Shown here: one piece after another, positions 20,027 through 30,989 of the stretch
How the letters are laid out: the number at the start of each line of letters is the position of its first letter
Position numbering within the stretch: position 1 is the stretch's first letter
NCBI GenBank assembly: GCA_003194525.1
Contig: NBIV01000007.1
Span: 496,001-560,000 of the forward strand
Length of the DNA: 64,000 nt
Direction: 5' to 3'
Source: Gracilariopsis chorda
Lineage: Eukaryota; Rhodophyta; Florideophyceae; Gracilariales; Gracilariaceae
Notes under the pieces: generated by a model
Database searches by the model: none
What the model was told of the DNA's origin: nothing
The model's input: only the letters and a program-made list of their open reading frames with translations
Made by a program: the position numbers and the translations under genes

Positions 20027-20470
20027 ATGACCAACGGTATTGGCGGCGAACCTGATGGAAAAGGGGCAAAAGACAAAAGCAAGGGGCATCATAGGACGGT
20101 GAGTGTGCTAGGGACACAACACTCGGAGCGATGCCAAGAACCGTTTGATAAGCCGGAACAGGTCCGTAGGCGGATTGCCAGCGATAGTATTAGCCAAACG
20201 ATTGTCCTATACAGGAACGGAAACCTATCAAAGTCTCAGGACGACGCTGGTCCCTTAAAAGAAGCTGAGGGAAAAGGGGCAGATGAAGCTAGCAAGGGGA
20301 ACCGTAGGACGGTGACTGTGCTCGAGACACAACACCCGGAGCGATGCCAAGGACCGCGCGACAAGCTGGAACAGGTCCATAGGCGGAGTGACAAGGATAA
20401 TACTAGGCAAAGAAATATCTTGTACGGGAACGGAAAGCAATCGGAGTCTCGGGATGAGGCTGGTCCCTGA
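20027..20470 (+). repeat. Two-copy 213-bp tandem repeat, open as a 147-codon frame
   Basis: Two units of exactly 71 codons (about 20060-20272 and 20273-20470) share RTVxVLxTQHxERCQ, an L/YxNGN-like segment and DxAGP at the same spacing. A third partial start (CTGGTCCCT-AAAAGAAG) follows at 20460. Because the period is a multiple of three the frame stays open, so the reading frame may be a by-product of the repeat rather than a gene. It sits where the LTR or 3' untranslated part of Gypsy-1 is expected. Confidence 0.75.
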
Positions 20471-20699
20471 AAAGAAGGTGAAAAACGATAAAGTGTTTCG
20501 TAGTTGACCCTGAGGGGTAGACGCACCAGAATCCAACGTGGCTACCCTCCGCAAGGAGTTCTAAACCTACGCAGATGGTTACGACTATAGCCCGGCCTTC
20601 GGGAAGAAGACACGACTCAGTTAATCTTTACTGTGGGGGAGGTGAGGGGAGCTCAACCTGTCTTAAGTATGTTCTACCTCTGTAAAGTGAATTAAATAT

Positions 20700-22800
20700 C
20701 TAAGCATATGTGTACACCTTGCGTGATCCTCGCACGTGGATAGCCTGCTTTCAGGGTGCCCTCGCACGTCTGTGCCACCCAAATTCACCTATCAGGTGTC
20801 TAGCGTACCCAGTATACCACTTCTACCCAGGTCGGACATTCAATTCACCTGTGAAGGTTACCATTACTTCCGGTTCCATAACAACCCAAAATGGGGTGCG
20901 CCTCATAGCCATACCACCTCACCTTGCGAGGTACTATAGTGTACTTGAATGAAGCCATCCCCGACACCACAAATTCCATTGCTCCACATCTCCCCCTCCG
21001 TAAGAGAGGGATTTACGTTTCCAAATTCGTGGAGACGCCAGCACCCGGTACGAAAATATGACGACGACGGACTCTCCAGTTACTTGCTCACGCGGCAAAC
21101 GTTCTCTCTAAACGGTCCGGATACAGTTTCCCAGTCACCTCCGGTACCTCGGCACCATTCTTCTCCAACTGGGGCTCCTACTACATCAGTAATCTAACTT
21201 CTCCGTACCAACCTGCTTCCGGGGTATTCATGGGCCACACTGCCGTCTGCTCCTTCCGGTACAATATCGTTTGTTCCGCCCGCGTTGGCGTGTAACGCTC
21301 CATTGCAGGGTTAAGCCGGATACTTTCATTCTGCACCCCTCTCCACAGGGACTCAACAGCAAGGCCAGACTTTGGATTTCGCTGCTGCTCAATCCCACCA
21401 GATCGCATTGCACGGGCATCCCCCTCATGCACCTTTAAAGGTTTCTGAAATCAACGCTGTTGCGTGGAATGGCGAGCAAGCAATTCCATAAACTGTGAAC
21501 TCCAGGGGATGGATCTGTCGCAAATCACTGAGCCTTCCCAATCCTCGTAACGACGGGCTGATATATTCCCGCGCACCGTGGTTTCACCCGACTGCAGCTG
21601 CTGACGATCCTCTCACTGACTCGTACGCCGTGGACGGTTTGCTTCCTGTAAGGATTCTTCGCGACTTGGTTCGGTCTCGTGACTGGCGCTCCCGTATCGC
21701 GGTTGACTCTCATCTGTTGTACCGAGGTCGCGGTGAGTAACTCGATAGAGTTCGCTCCAATATGGCTCGCCTGGCCTACGAACGCGTTCACAGAGTCCGG
21801 GGCAATCGCCTGATTCCATCGTACTGCGTTTTTGACGTATCACAATATCGAACTTACGGAGTGGTGTCTTATGGCGATGCACTGGCCGAGTTCCTCGAAC
21901 CGGGGCATGGGTCGCTGCAGCCACACGTGCCTCGCGATACGCTACTTTGGAGTCTTTCCTTATTTAAGGTAGAGTTTTGCTACCTTTCCAGGTCCCAGAT
22001 TCAGTACAGCTTCGAACGCCGGATCCGGTTTGAGCGAGGGACTCGCTCTCGCAGAGGATACTTGGTTCCATACCGTCATGTTGAGTTCGAGTGGCTCCGC
22101 AACGATGTGATGAGCACGCTTTATGTCGCCCTTCCCTCCTGGTGGGATCGCGTCGAAGTGCCTCGTGGGTGCTTTGCTGAAATCCCTCCGAGTTTGTACT
22201 ACATCGGTTACCGTTAGACTAGTAACCCGTACTCAGTGTATCGGTCCCTGATGGCGGCCAAATGGGGCGCCCGCAAAGCTTTTCCCACCTCTTCTGGGAC
22301 GCGTATGACCGCTAAAGGGTGTGGTATATTCCTCCGTTACTTCAGTCAGTCATCCGGTACCTGGAATCGTATACCCCACCGGGTTCCCAACAGAACTAGG
22401 ATGAAGTCTTGTTTCTCATTGAATTAATCAACAGCGTGGATTGGGACTGCGTCCCAGTGGGAAACCAACCCGAGGGGCTACAGGAACCTATGACCGTTCT
22501 CCAGGACTTTTCTTTTCTACTCATGCGGGGCTCTTCTTGTACTACAATCCATGGAACCCAACTCTTATCTCGCGATGCCACCCAATGGCTCTGCTCCGAC
22601 AACCAGTCATGGTCCCCACTGGTCACCCGGTAGGGTTTGTGTTCCCTGAGGATTACGCGCATCCCATGGACCGGGATGACCAAGCTATCAGTGACGGGAG
22701 CGCAGCAGAACAAGCCCAAACCCAAACTCTGGAAGACGCTGCGAGCGCGGAGTTTACACATGATAATGCAGGAGTGTCCGGTCCACAGATCACTTAAGGA
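20700..22800 (+). pseudogene. Decayed unknown coding region, antisense to Gypsy-1 gag-pol
   Basis: The plus strand shows a succession of protein-like segments in shifting frames, adding up to perhaps 650 codons. They include 20736-20939, 20940-21060, 21120-21290, 21340-21480, 21495-21740, 21762-22217 (151 codons uninterrupted) and 22441-22797. Composition is natural (Tyr, Trp, Arg and Asp balanced) and the last segment ends in an acidic, Gln/Ala-rich tail before its stop at 22797. I do not recognise any domain. The position, 3' of the chromodomain and in opposite orientation, recalls the antisense extra genes reported in some large plant Gypsy elements, but an unrelated captured gene is possible. 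Confidence 0.4.
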
Positions 22801-23193
22801 TGAAACTTCAGCACACAGAGTACCGCGGCGCTTTCTTTGGGGTAAATAGCACATCAAACACTGGTTAGAGACCCTCTGGTCCCTTAACTTGAGAAATAAA
22901 CCACGTAATTGTTCATGATACTCCTCTGCTTCTTTCTCCCTTCCAAAGAATCTTCTTCTAGTCTTCGAGCTGCATCGTTTAACTTCTCTTCTTTTTTCCG
23001 CTTCTGGGATCCTGAAAAGATGTCGCTCTATTTTAACACCTTAGTACGGTAGTGTATTGACACCGATAATCCGGTAGTTCCGACCTGGTCTCTTTCTTCA
23101 TACTAGAGCCCCTCACCCTACATCCGCTCGCATGAGTCTTACACTGGTAACCGCGACGCTGTCACGAGTACCACAGCCCGCGCTGTGATCTTC

Positions 23194-23442
23194 TTACCCC
23201 ACCTGGGTGTTATCCACGGTTTGGGGCAGCGCTGACCGCGTTTGGTGTTGATACGCTATGATTTTACACCTTGATAGGTGTTCAATTGGCTCCCAAGTGT
23301 CCTCGTCGAGCGTATATCCGTACCATGGGACTCGATAAAGTAGCGTCCCTTCAAGATTAGCTTCGTGCTTTACGATAAAATCAACAACAAATTCTTGCGG
23401 GTAAAGACCGGATATTTCGGTTTCCTGGAGCTTCTCGGACAT
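23194..23442 (-). pseudogene. Gypsy-1 chromodomain
   Basis: An 82-codon frame with FVVDFIVKHE, then LYRVPWYGY and DTWEPIEHLSRCK. This is the beta-strand plus C-terminal helix pattern of a chromodomain (normally ...YLVKWKGY...TWEP...L...). Lys in the first aromatic strand is replaced by Pro/Trp. Chromovirus integrases use this domain to target methylated histone H3. Open, compositionally biased linker frames (23481-23804 and 24025-24495) connect it to the integrase. Confidence 0.85.
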
Positions 23443-24546
23443 TGTTCGTTACACTGCCAGTCACGATAGTTTGCAGCGTGCTAGGAGAGCTTCGGAAGAC
23501 GGTGGGAATGGGTCAAAACCGTAGTAACCGGCCGTGAAGACGGGGGCTCAGAACTCACGAAACCTCCAGTGACTTCTCCAAAATGGTAAAGCAATGGAAA
23601 GCTCTGACTGTCCGCAGTCCACAGAGCCCCTAAGAGCAACAACTCCGTGGCGGGTTCTTGAGTAACAACGTTTGCACATATCGTGGTATTCTCGGGTGGC
23701 AGTGGAGAACCGTCACGACAGAGATGTAGGGAGGCGGTTTTTACGGGCCACAGCGCATACGCAACCGAACATGAGAGGTGGCGCTGCCTGCGTATGCACC
23801 ACACGTTTTTGTAGCCAACAGACGGCTGTACAGCGCACCGGTATATGGTCCCTTGCGTTCTAGCGCCACGTTTGCGTTACCTCAGTGATTGAATCGGTTG
23901 CACCGGAGCTCAAAACGACTAACTGCTGAGCTCACCCACCTTCGCGGGGCCATCAACCGTAATAAACCAATTCCTAAACCAGGAAATATTTCAATTGTTT
24001 GCACAAGACCGTTCTTTCCTAGCTCTACTGTTGGGAGCGACCTTCTGAGTCCATGTCGTTGTGTCTCATGAATGGGCCAGCCGAAACCCACTTTTCCGGT
24101 ATGCAAGGGCTGCTTTGATGATAAGAGTGACCGGTAGATGATTCCAACGAAATGGAACGTTTCCCACCTCTCGAATTACTAGTCTCGGTAAAAGCTTCCC
24201 TGACAGGGGTATGTTCGTCAAATCTGACTTCACTCTCCACCGGAGGCGCGGTTACAATGCGCGAAACCGTGTGTGCGGTATTATTTCCAGTTTGGGCTTC
24301 AATCTCACTTCTGAGTGCGTCACCTGAGTTAGTTCCAGCAGATGCCGGAGCAACCGGACGAGATATTGCTGCGCTCTCCCTCTCCCTAGATTGGGATACG
24401 GCATTTGGATCCAGGACCGGATTCAGGGGTTCCAATCGTGTAGAGTGCGTACGGTTACCCCGACAGAGTACGAGGTTTTCTTTTGGGGGATCCATTAAAT
24501 CAAGTAGTTTAGCAACACCACGACACGGGTGCGGTAGTACTGAGGG

Positions 24547-25707
24547 TCAGGGTGTTGGAGCGTCTAACTCAGTGCCACCATTTGTGGTTGATCTTTCCTG
24601 TTTACTGTTTGTCGACGGAGAGCTGACTTCCTTTAAAAGACTGGACGCGCGGCAAACGCGATCACGTGATAACCGTTCGTGCTGATTATCAATTTCCAGC
24701 ACGACGGTGTCCTCTTCAACTGAAACAACTCGATAGGGTCCACTCGCAATCGGCGATAATTTATGACGACGTTCCTTCTCAAGATTATAGTATTTATTGC
24801 ATAGGAACACGTAGTCACCAGCCCGGACACGGGCTAGTGGCTTACGAACTCATGCGTCAAAATTCCTCTTTTATGCGGCCTCAGCCTTCTCCATTGAGTT
24901 ACGAGCAACAGGGACCGTCGTATTGATCCAATTCTTCCACTAGTCGCGCTATAAACCCGGGGATGGTTAAGTATCCAAGATTGGTTGGGACTCGATTGCC
25001 AGGGGTGGCGGCACTCTCGACAAAACGAATTCAAATGAGGATAGCGATGCTACCCTGTGAACTTGGGTGTTGTACGCGTATGTGATCGCGTCGGTGAAAA
25101 GGTCGCAAGAACTGAGGTGATCTGCGACGTACGCTCGTAAAGCACCGAGTAGCCTACGGCTAAACATTTCTACCTGCCCAATACTCTGGGGGTGATAATT
25201 AGTAGTGAACATATTCCTAGTATCCAGGATTCTGGGAACATCTTGAAAGAACTTCGATGTGAACTGCGAGCCGTTGTCGGAGAGCAACTGCACCGGGGGA
25301 CCATAAACAAAAACCCAATGAGTGACGAATGCTTGAGCCACTGCAGCAGCTGTAATTTGCTCCAGAGAAACAGTTATTAGGAGCTTTGAAAACCTATCAG
25401 TGATAGCCAGTAGATACTGATTGCCTTTCGGGGTTCTGATAAGTTCTCCCAAAACATCGATCGCCACGAATTCGAGTGGTGCCCGTGCTGGGAATAAAGT
25501 TAACTTCTTAGAATGCTTCCGAAGTCTGATATTATTCTTCGCACACTCTGAGCACGAGCGTCGAACCGCGTAACAGTTAAAAGCCATTGCGGGCCAATAA
25601 AAGTCTTTTCTTGGAGTGAGATACAACGTTTTTCCTCCCAGGTAGGCTGTAAGCTTCACATGGTGCGAGAGATGTAAAACACCACTCTGTAGAAAGTGAG
25701 GCACCAT
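24547..25707 (-). pseudogene. Gypsy-1 integrase
   Basis: The 24967-25707 segment has the H-H-C-C zinc region (SHHVKLTAYLGG ... CSECAKNN) and the catalytic core with D at FVAIDVLGEL and D at LLSDNGSQFTSKF. The usual catalytic E position reads HPQSIGQVEMFSR, so Glu is present in QVE. The 24547-24810 segment in another frame holds the C-terminal GPY/F motif (SGPYRVVSV). Confidence 0.85.
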
Positions 25708-25862
25708 AATCTAGGGAATTGATTCTACCAAACGGACTAGTTATCCCTGGTCGCTGGTAGCAAATCGTAGGTAGTGTCCACCATCAACACTGGCGTGAAC
25801 CTGGGAGCAAAAGGGGTCAGTCTGCTGTTCTCTTATCATCTCTTTAGGTGTAATGGGGAAAT

Positions 25863-27512
25863 TCAACAGGCAACCGGTCCGGCGGTCTGTGTGGCGAGGA
25901 TGTTGTCACACAAGTCATCCAATAATTCTGCACAACCCTTGAGGTTGCCAACTATGAAACAGGGTATATCAGTATCCCCACTAGGTTCTGCTTCTACGGA
26001 GGTTCTCAGGCAGGTGACAGCGTCTGCCTGATAGTTCAGGGTTCCCTTTTTGTACACAACTTCGAAGTAGAATCCCGAAAGTCAGAGACGCCAGCGCATC
26101 AGACGACCCGAGGGCTCGGTGATTTCTATTAACCACTGGAGGCAAGAAATATCCGTGTGTACTCGGATATGGGATCCCATCAGGTAGGACCGGAGTGTGG
26201 ATAAAGCCCATACAACGGCAAAGCATTCTTTTTAAGATACTGAGCAATTCTGTTCATGCACATTCAAAGAGGGGGACCAATACCCAATGGGTTGTCGCTT
26301 GCCCGACTAATGGAGTTGAAACAAAGCACAACCAACCCGGTTCGCATTGGCATCAATTTCCACTTCATAAGGTAGCCCAGGCTTGGGAAGCGCCAAAATT
26401 GGTGGAGAAGTCACAGCTTTAACCAAAGGTGTGAAGGCAGAGGCCTCAGCATCGCCAAAGGGGTCCAGTTCAACTGGTTGTCATTTTGTAAGTCATTTGT
26501 TCAATGACCCAGCAGTATCCGCGAAGTTCGGAATAAAACTTTGGCATACGCTACACAGGCCTAGGAAGGATCTAAGCTTCGTCTGCGAGGTTGGGTGCTT
26601 AGCCTCCTTTAAGCATTTCACCCGAACTTCGTCGATCGAATGCTTCCCAGGGCGAATGATATGCCCAAGTTACTTAACCGATTCGGTGAAAAGCTCACAC
26701 TTCTTGAGTTTCAATATGATTTCTACATCACGCAGCACCCTCATCACCTCTCGCATATGAGAGAGATGCTCATCCAAATTATTGGAAAACATGACAATGT
26801 CGTCCAGATACACCAGACACGTATTCCACCTCAACCTAGCGAGAAGGATATCAACCGCTCACTGGAACGTTGCGGGGCATTAGTTAATCCAAAGGGCATG
26901 CGCCGAAAACGGTATAAGCCCTGATGGCACACAAAAGCCGTCCTGCCTTTTTCTTCCTCCCTGACCGGGACTTTCCAATATCCCAAATTAGCGTCCAGGG
27001 TGATAAAGAAATTTGCGCTCCTAAGAGATTCGAAGTATTCGTCCATCCGGGGAATCGGGTATACATCTTTCACCGTAACTGCGTTTAACTTTCGGTAATC
27101 GATGCAGACTCTCCAAGATCCATCTGGTTTCGGAACTAGCATGACTGGCCATGTCCAAGAATACTGAGTGGGCTCGATGAGGCCAGCGCGTAGCATCTTC
27201 TCAACTAGATTTTTCCTCCTCCCGTGCCTTCAGTCCAGCTCTTTAAGGGTGTTGTGAAATGGGCCGATTGCTCGGAAGTAAGTCAATACAGTGCTCTGTG
27301 ACTCCAGTTTTTCCTAAAGTCCCATCCCACATGGGATTGAGTTCGCGCAGCATCTCGCGTACCCTCTCCCGATGAGATTCTGATATATGCTTCAAGTCAA
27401 GAGCCATTAACTCCTTAACAGGATTCGTTTCTTGGCTGCCAGGTACTACGGATTTGACATCCAAGGGCTCAGAGGGTTTTGAACCCGAAACCGTCTTGAC
27501 GTTCTTCGACAT
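25863..27512 (-). pseudogene. Gypsy-1 reverse transcriptase and RNase H
   Basis: 27243-27512 holds the pre-RT linker ending TEHCIDLLPSNRP. 26831-27196 holds the RT fingers and palm (WRVCIDYRKLNAVTVKD, ITLDANLGYWKVPV, GLYRFRRMPFGLTNAP). The YLDD box is read at about 26790-26810. RNase H follows to ~25863 (YEVEIDANANRVGCALF, SYLMGSHIRVHTD). At least four in-frame stops interrupt the RT/RNase H part. Confidence 0.88.
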
Positions 27513-27855
27513 ATGCTTGGTTTATAAGGAAGCGGCTTCCTCCCCCTCATTAGGGTCAGATACTGCGAAAACCCATTAAAAGGGAATCTTGGTTGCAACT
27601 ACCGCCTTAAGCTGGGACAAGACAGAACCAATAACTTTCTTCCTAACCAAGTACTGGCACTGTTATCCAAAGTTGGCAGCTACAACCTTGAACGGTGTGT
27701 CAGATTCATTGAAAACAACTTCATTAGCAAGAGATAGTTGTCCTTGTTAATATAAACCAGGCTTCGGTTGAACGGCATGACTTTTTGGAAGTAACGTCAA
27801 CCCAGACTTGGGTTCCTGGAGGAATTTGAACAGATCTAGCAACGTGCAACTTCGT

Positions 27856-28862
27856 TTAACCAGGGCTGTGATCCTCTGCTTTTTGAGCTGCCGGTAGCGG
27901 GACATGTTTCCGCGTCGTGGGTCTCATCGGTTTCCGAACAATCGGAATAAGGGACCCATCTGTCATTTCCACAATCCGTTTACGGGGACCGATCGCTTCC
28001 ACCCAGTGGTCACAAAAATCACAGCTGAGTATAACCGGTGCTGCAAGGGAATCACAGACGATGAATTTCAACTGTACCAAACAAGTACGAAGTCTCACAA
28101 CGAGAGTGATATACCCTGAAGTACATGTCGGGCGATTGTTTGCATCAGCAATATCCAATGCAGGACCAAATCCAATGTTCTCCCGAAGCGCGGGTGGTAT
28201 CAAATCCCAATGTATTAAGTTCAGGGCCGCTCCTGTACCAAGAGCAGAGAACTGACGAACCATGAACTGGTTGGATAGGCCGAGGTTGACGTAAACCTTA
28301 TAATTCCTCTTGGCCATAACCAAAAATCTATCCGGGATACGGGGATTGCGGTACCGTACCCATGGACGACGCAAAACACTAAGGTGTTCCGAATCAACTT
28401 CTGTGGCAGCCATCTTCCTCGAGAGGACTCTAGCAGCTTAGGAGCAAAGCGTCGGTGCCTAGGGCGTCTTCAGCGTCGGCTCAGAAGGCGCCCCTCCTAC
28501 AGGGGAGACTCCCAAGTGTAGTGTTTTGGGATCGTTGTCTCCGATGGTTGGAGACTTCCGTCCGAGGAATACAGAGGAACCCCAGTCGCTGTTACGGTGC
28601 TCACCACCACCTTCCTGCTCGGTGCCGGTATCTCATAGACGGTCGGACGGCCATCTTCTCGAGATTGGTTCAACACCCACTTGGCTACCTCATAGGCTGT
28701 TTTACGAACCAGAGCCTGAACTTCCGGGGGTAAATCTTCGTGCTGAGCGACGATGATCGACCGTTCCCGTGCAAGGAGAGTACATTGCGTAGGAAGATGC
28801 CCAGGGGCATAGCATTCATAGCAAAATACCAAGGATGGCGTGTCTCGCGAACGCGAGTCCAC
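27856..28862 (-). pseudogene. Gypsy-1 zinc knuckle and retropepsin-like protease
   Basis: 28497-28862 carries a CCHC knuckle CYECYAPGHLPTQC. 27856-28413 is a retropepsin-like domain in which the catalytic D-S/T-G triad is read as ALGTGAALNLI, so the catalytic Asp is Gly. The downstream pattern ILSCDFCDHW (normally LGxDFL) is intact. The catalytic change makes this copy proteolytically dead even without its frameshifts. Confidence 0.75.
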
Positions 28863-29306
28863 TCGACGGGGTGGTATGTTCTCCTTAAAACCAGGGCGAC
28901 TGAAACTTGTAGTGCGACCTGCATAAAAAATAGCAGATGCCGGTATTCGGTTTCCATTAGATATAATACTGCATCACGTTCTGAAAATGGAACCGAAGGT
29001 GATGATAAATCTGAATTACCGATCGAATCAAGGTTACTGCCAACGAGTTGTACATGATCCTGATCAGGACTACAACGGTGAGCACAAGAATGGCTCGGCA
29101 TCAAGTCAGATCCCTTTACAAAGAGTACTCTCCAACCTTTCGGCTTCTTCCGGGCTCGCAGCGTATCTCCTTCTGCTTCCGCGTGTTGTACCAGCTCTAG
29201 CTAGGTGATATTCCTGTGCTCTTCCCAGTATCAGGCAACCAATTCCCGGATCTTGGGATCCAATCCATTGACAAACATGGCACATCTCTCCTTAGAAGGG
29301 AGAACA

Positions 29307-30797
29307 TTACCGCATCGGTGAAATGCGAAATGCCTTATTCAAGCGCGTCAAATAAGCTGTTTCGGTTTCATCGGGACGTTGCTTAGTATCCCTCGGAGCC
29401 AGGGTCACCTGCTGGATTGCTTGTCCAGTAGCAAACGACCTGGAAAGGTATTGAACCGCTTCGGCCCAGTTCGTCACACCGCCTTCCGAGGCTGTAGAGG
29501 ACCCACGGACGGAGTTTAACTGATCTTCAGCTGAAAGCTCGAGGTAATAAGAGAGAGTCAGATACGTCTGTCCCTCGTTCATACCGAGTACATCGCCTTA
29601 TTGAACGAACTTCGCAAGGAGCTGTAGCACCAGGATCGGGTCTTCAGCACTAAATTCTCGCTTTTTCATGGTGATTCCGAGTCTTCGGATATAGTCCTTC
29701 ACCTTACCAGTACCTCTCGAGGTACGCTGACCAGAGAACTTCTGCAATCAATAATAACGGTACCATAGCAACATCCGATATAATGCATTAGTAAACTTCA
29801 ATTCCTTCAGTCCAGGACACTTCTTACCCTTCTTTCGGGTACGGATAGCACCGCATGCGGTGTCAGTGACCTTCGACTGAGTGTAACGGGAGCAGTGACG
29901 ACTACCTTCACCCTCCTATGAACCGGATGAAGAGGACGGCGAGCTATCCGAGCTACTGTCAGAATCAGAACCTGATAAATCTGAAAAATTTTTGAACTTC
30001 TTCTTAGACTTGCAACGGTGCCATTTTTCGGGACGATGATCAGAAACCTCCAAATCGGAATTATGCCGGTCAGCGGCTTCAACCTCACCATCCATCCGAA
30101 TGGTGGCTTCCATGGTATCCAATCGAGCATGGATTCGATCCATGGCAGCTCGGAACTCTTCCATTGTTCGGTTGTAACCTTCAACAAAAGTTCTTGGCGC
30201 ACCAAAGCTCTCCAAAAATGAGTTCATTTCCTGTCTCAGAGGTCTAATGTCTCCCAAAACGACCCTAACTTGGGCGGTATCTGCTTTACGCCGACGTTCG
30301 GTCACTTGTTGTAGGATTTTTACGAGAGCGACAGTGGCGACATTCACACAGGTGCCCAACACAGTATACTCCATAGAGTCCAATATCTCCCGAGGGACTG
30401 CTGAAAGGGTCTCCAAGGTGGGTTGTGGGGTCGTTGGAGCAGCAAAAACTTTAGGTCCGGGTTCTATTGAGCGTGCATTCCGGTTATTCGGGTGATTCAC
30501 AGTTGTATCCATCTCCGGAGCAGTGGGCCGAGATCTAGGAGGCACCAATGCTTGGGGAACTTCCGAATGGACGGACCGAGGCCTCAATGACTGAGGATTG
30601 GGCAGGATGCTGCAGATAGCCAACCGACACTCGGGAAAACAGTATAGCTTCACCAAATTTCCGAAATGCGGGGGAAAAGAAGAGAATCGAATTCGATCGA
30701 GCCCAAGCGATTGAGTAACCAAAAGAGACGGTTCTCGAAACGAGCCGAAGTAATTCCAATACCAACATTCAAAAGAGTATATTTTGATCTTAATCAC
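29307..30797 (-). pseudogene. Gypsy-1 gag
   Basis: 29916-30797 is an open frame whose likely start is the ATG at ~30512. It holds a helical N-terminal part with coiled-coil character (VRVVLGDIRPLRQEMNSFLE ... RIHARLDTMEAT) and a Ser/Asp-rich C-terminal tail. 29307-29582 is the continuation of the capsid region in another frame (NWAEAVQYLSRSFATG ... ETETAYLTRLNKAF). The frames are disconnected, so no full Gag can be made. Confidence 0.7.
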
Positions 30798-30989
30798 TTC
30801 TAAGTCAGGAGACTAAAATGTAAATCAAAACCCTGCGATGGGTGATGTCTACCGGATGTCCGGAGTCCGCTCTCACGTCTTGGATATCGGTCTTCCGATT
30901 CATTTTGAGGTTTTGTTGATACTGGAATGCTTATTATCTTCTAAGTAGGAGTCCATTCGTCTTCTTATTCTGCCCAAGATGTGCTTTCT

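Larger units (their letters stand above)
19860..30867 (-). mobile_element. Decayed chromodomain Ty3/Gypsy element (Gypsy-1)
   Basis: On the minus strand the order is gag, zinc knuckle, protease, RT, RNase H, integrase, chromodomain. RT before integrase, plus the chromodomain, marks a chromovirus. The outer limits are provisional: a ~42-bp direct repeat beginning CAAAACCCTGCGATGG occurs at ~19860-19901 and ~30826-30867, with three or four differences, and probably represents LTR edges. The right copy seems truncated. Every domain carries stops or frameshifts. A 3.3-kb tail between chromodomain and left limit holds a tandem repeat and a decayed coding region on the opposite strand. Confidence 0.75.

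Noticed and set aside
20027..20470. CRISPR-like or satellite array
   Set aside because: Only two diverged units of 213 bp are present, with no spacer structure. A tandem duplication explains it.
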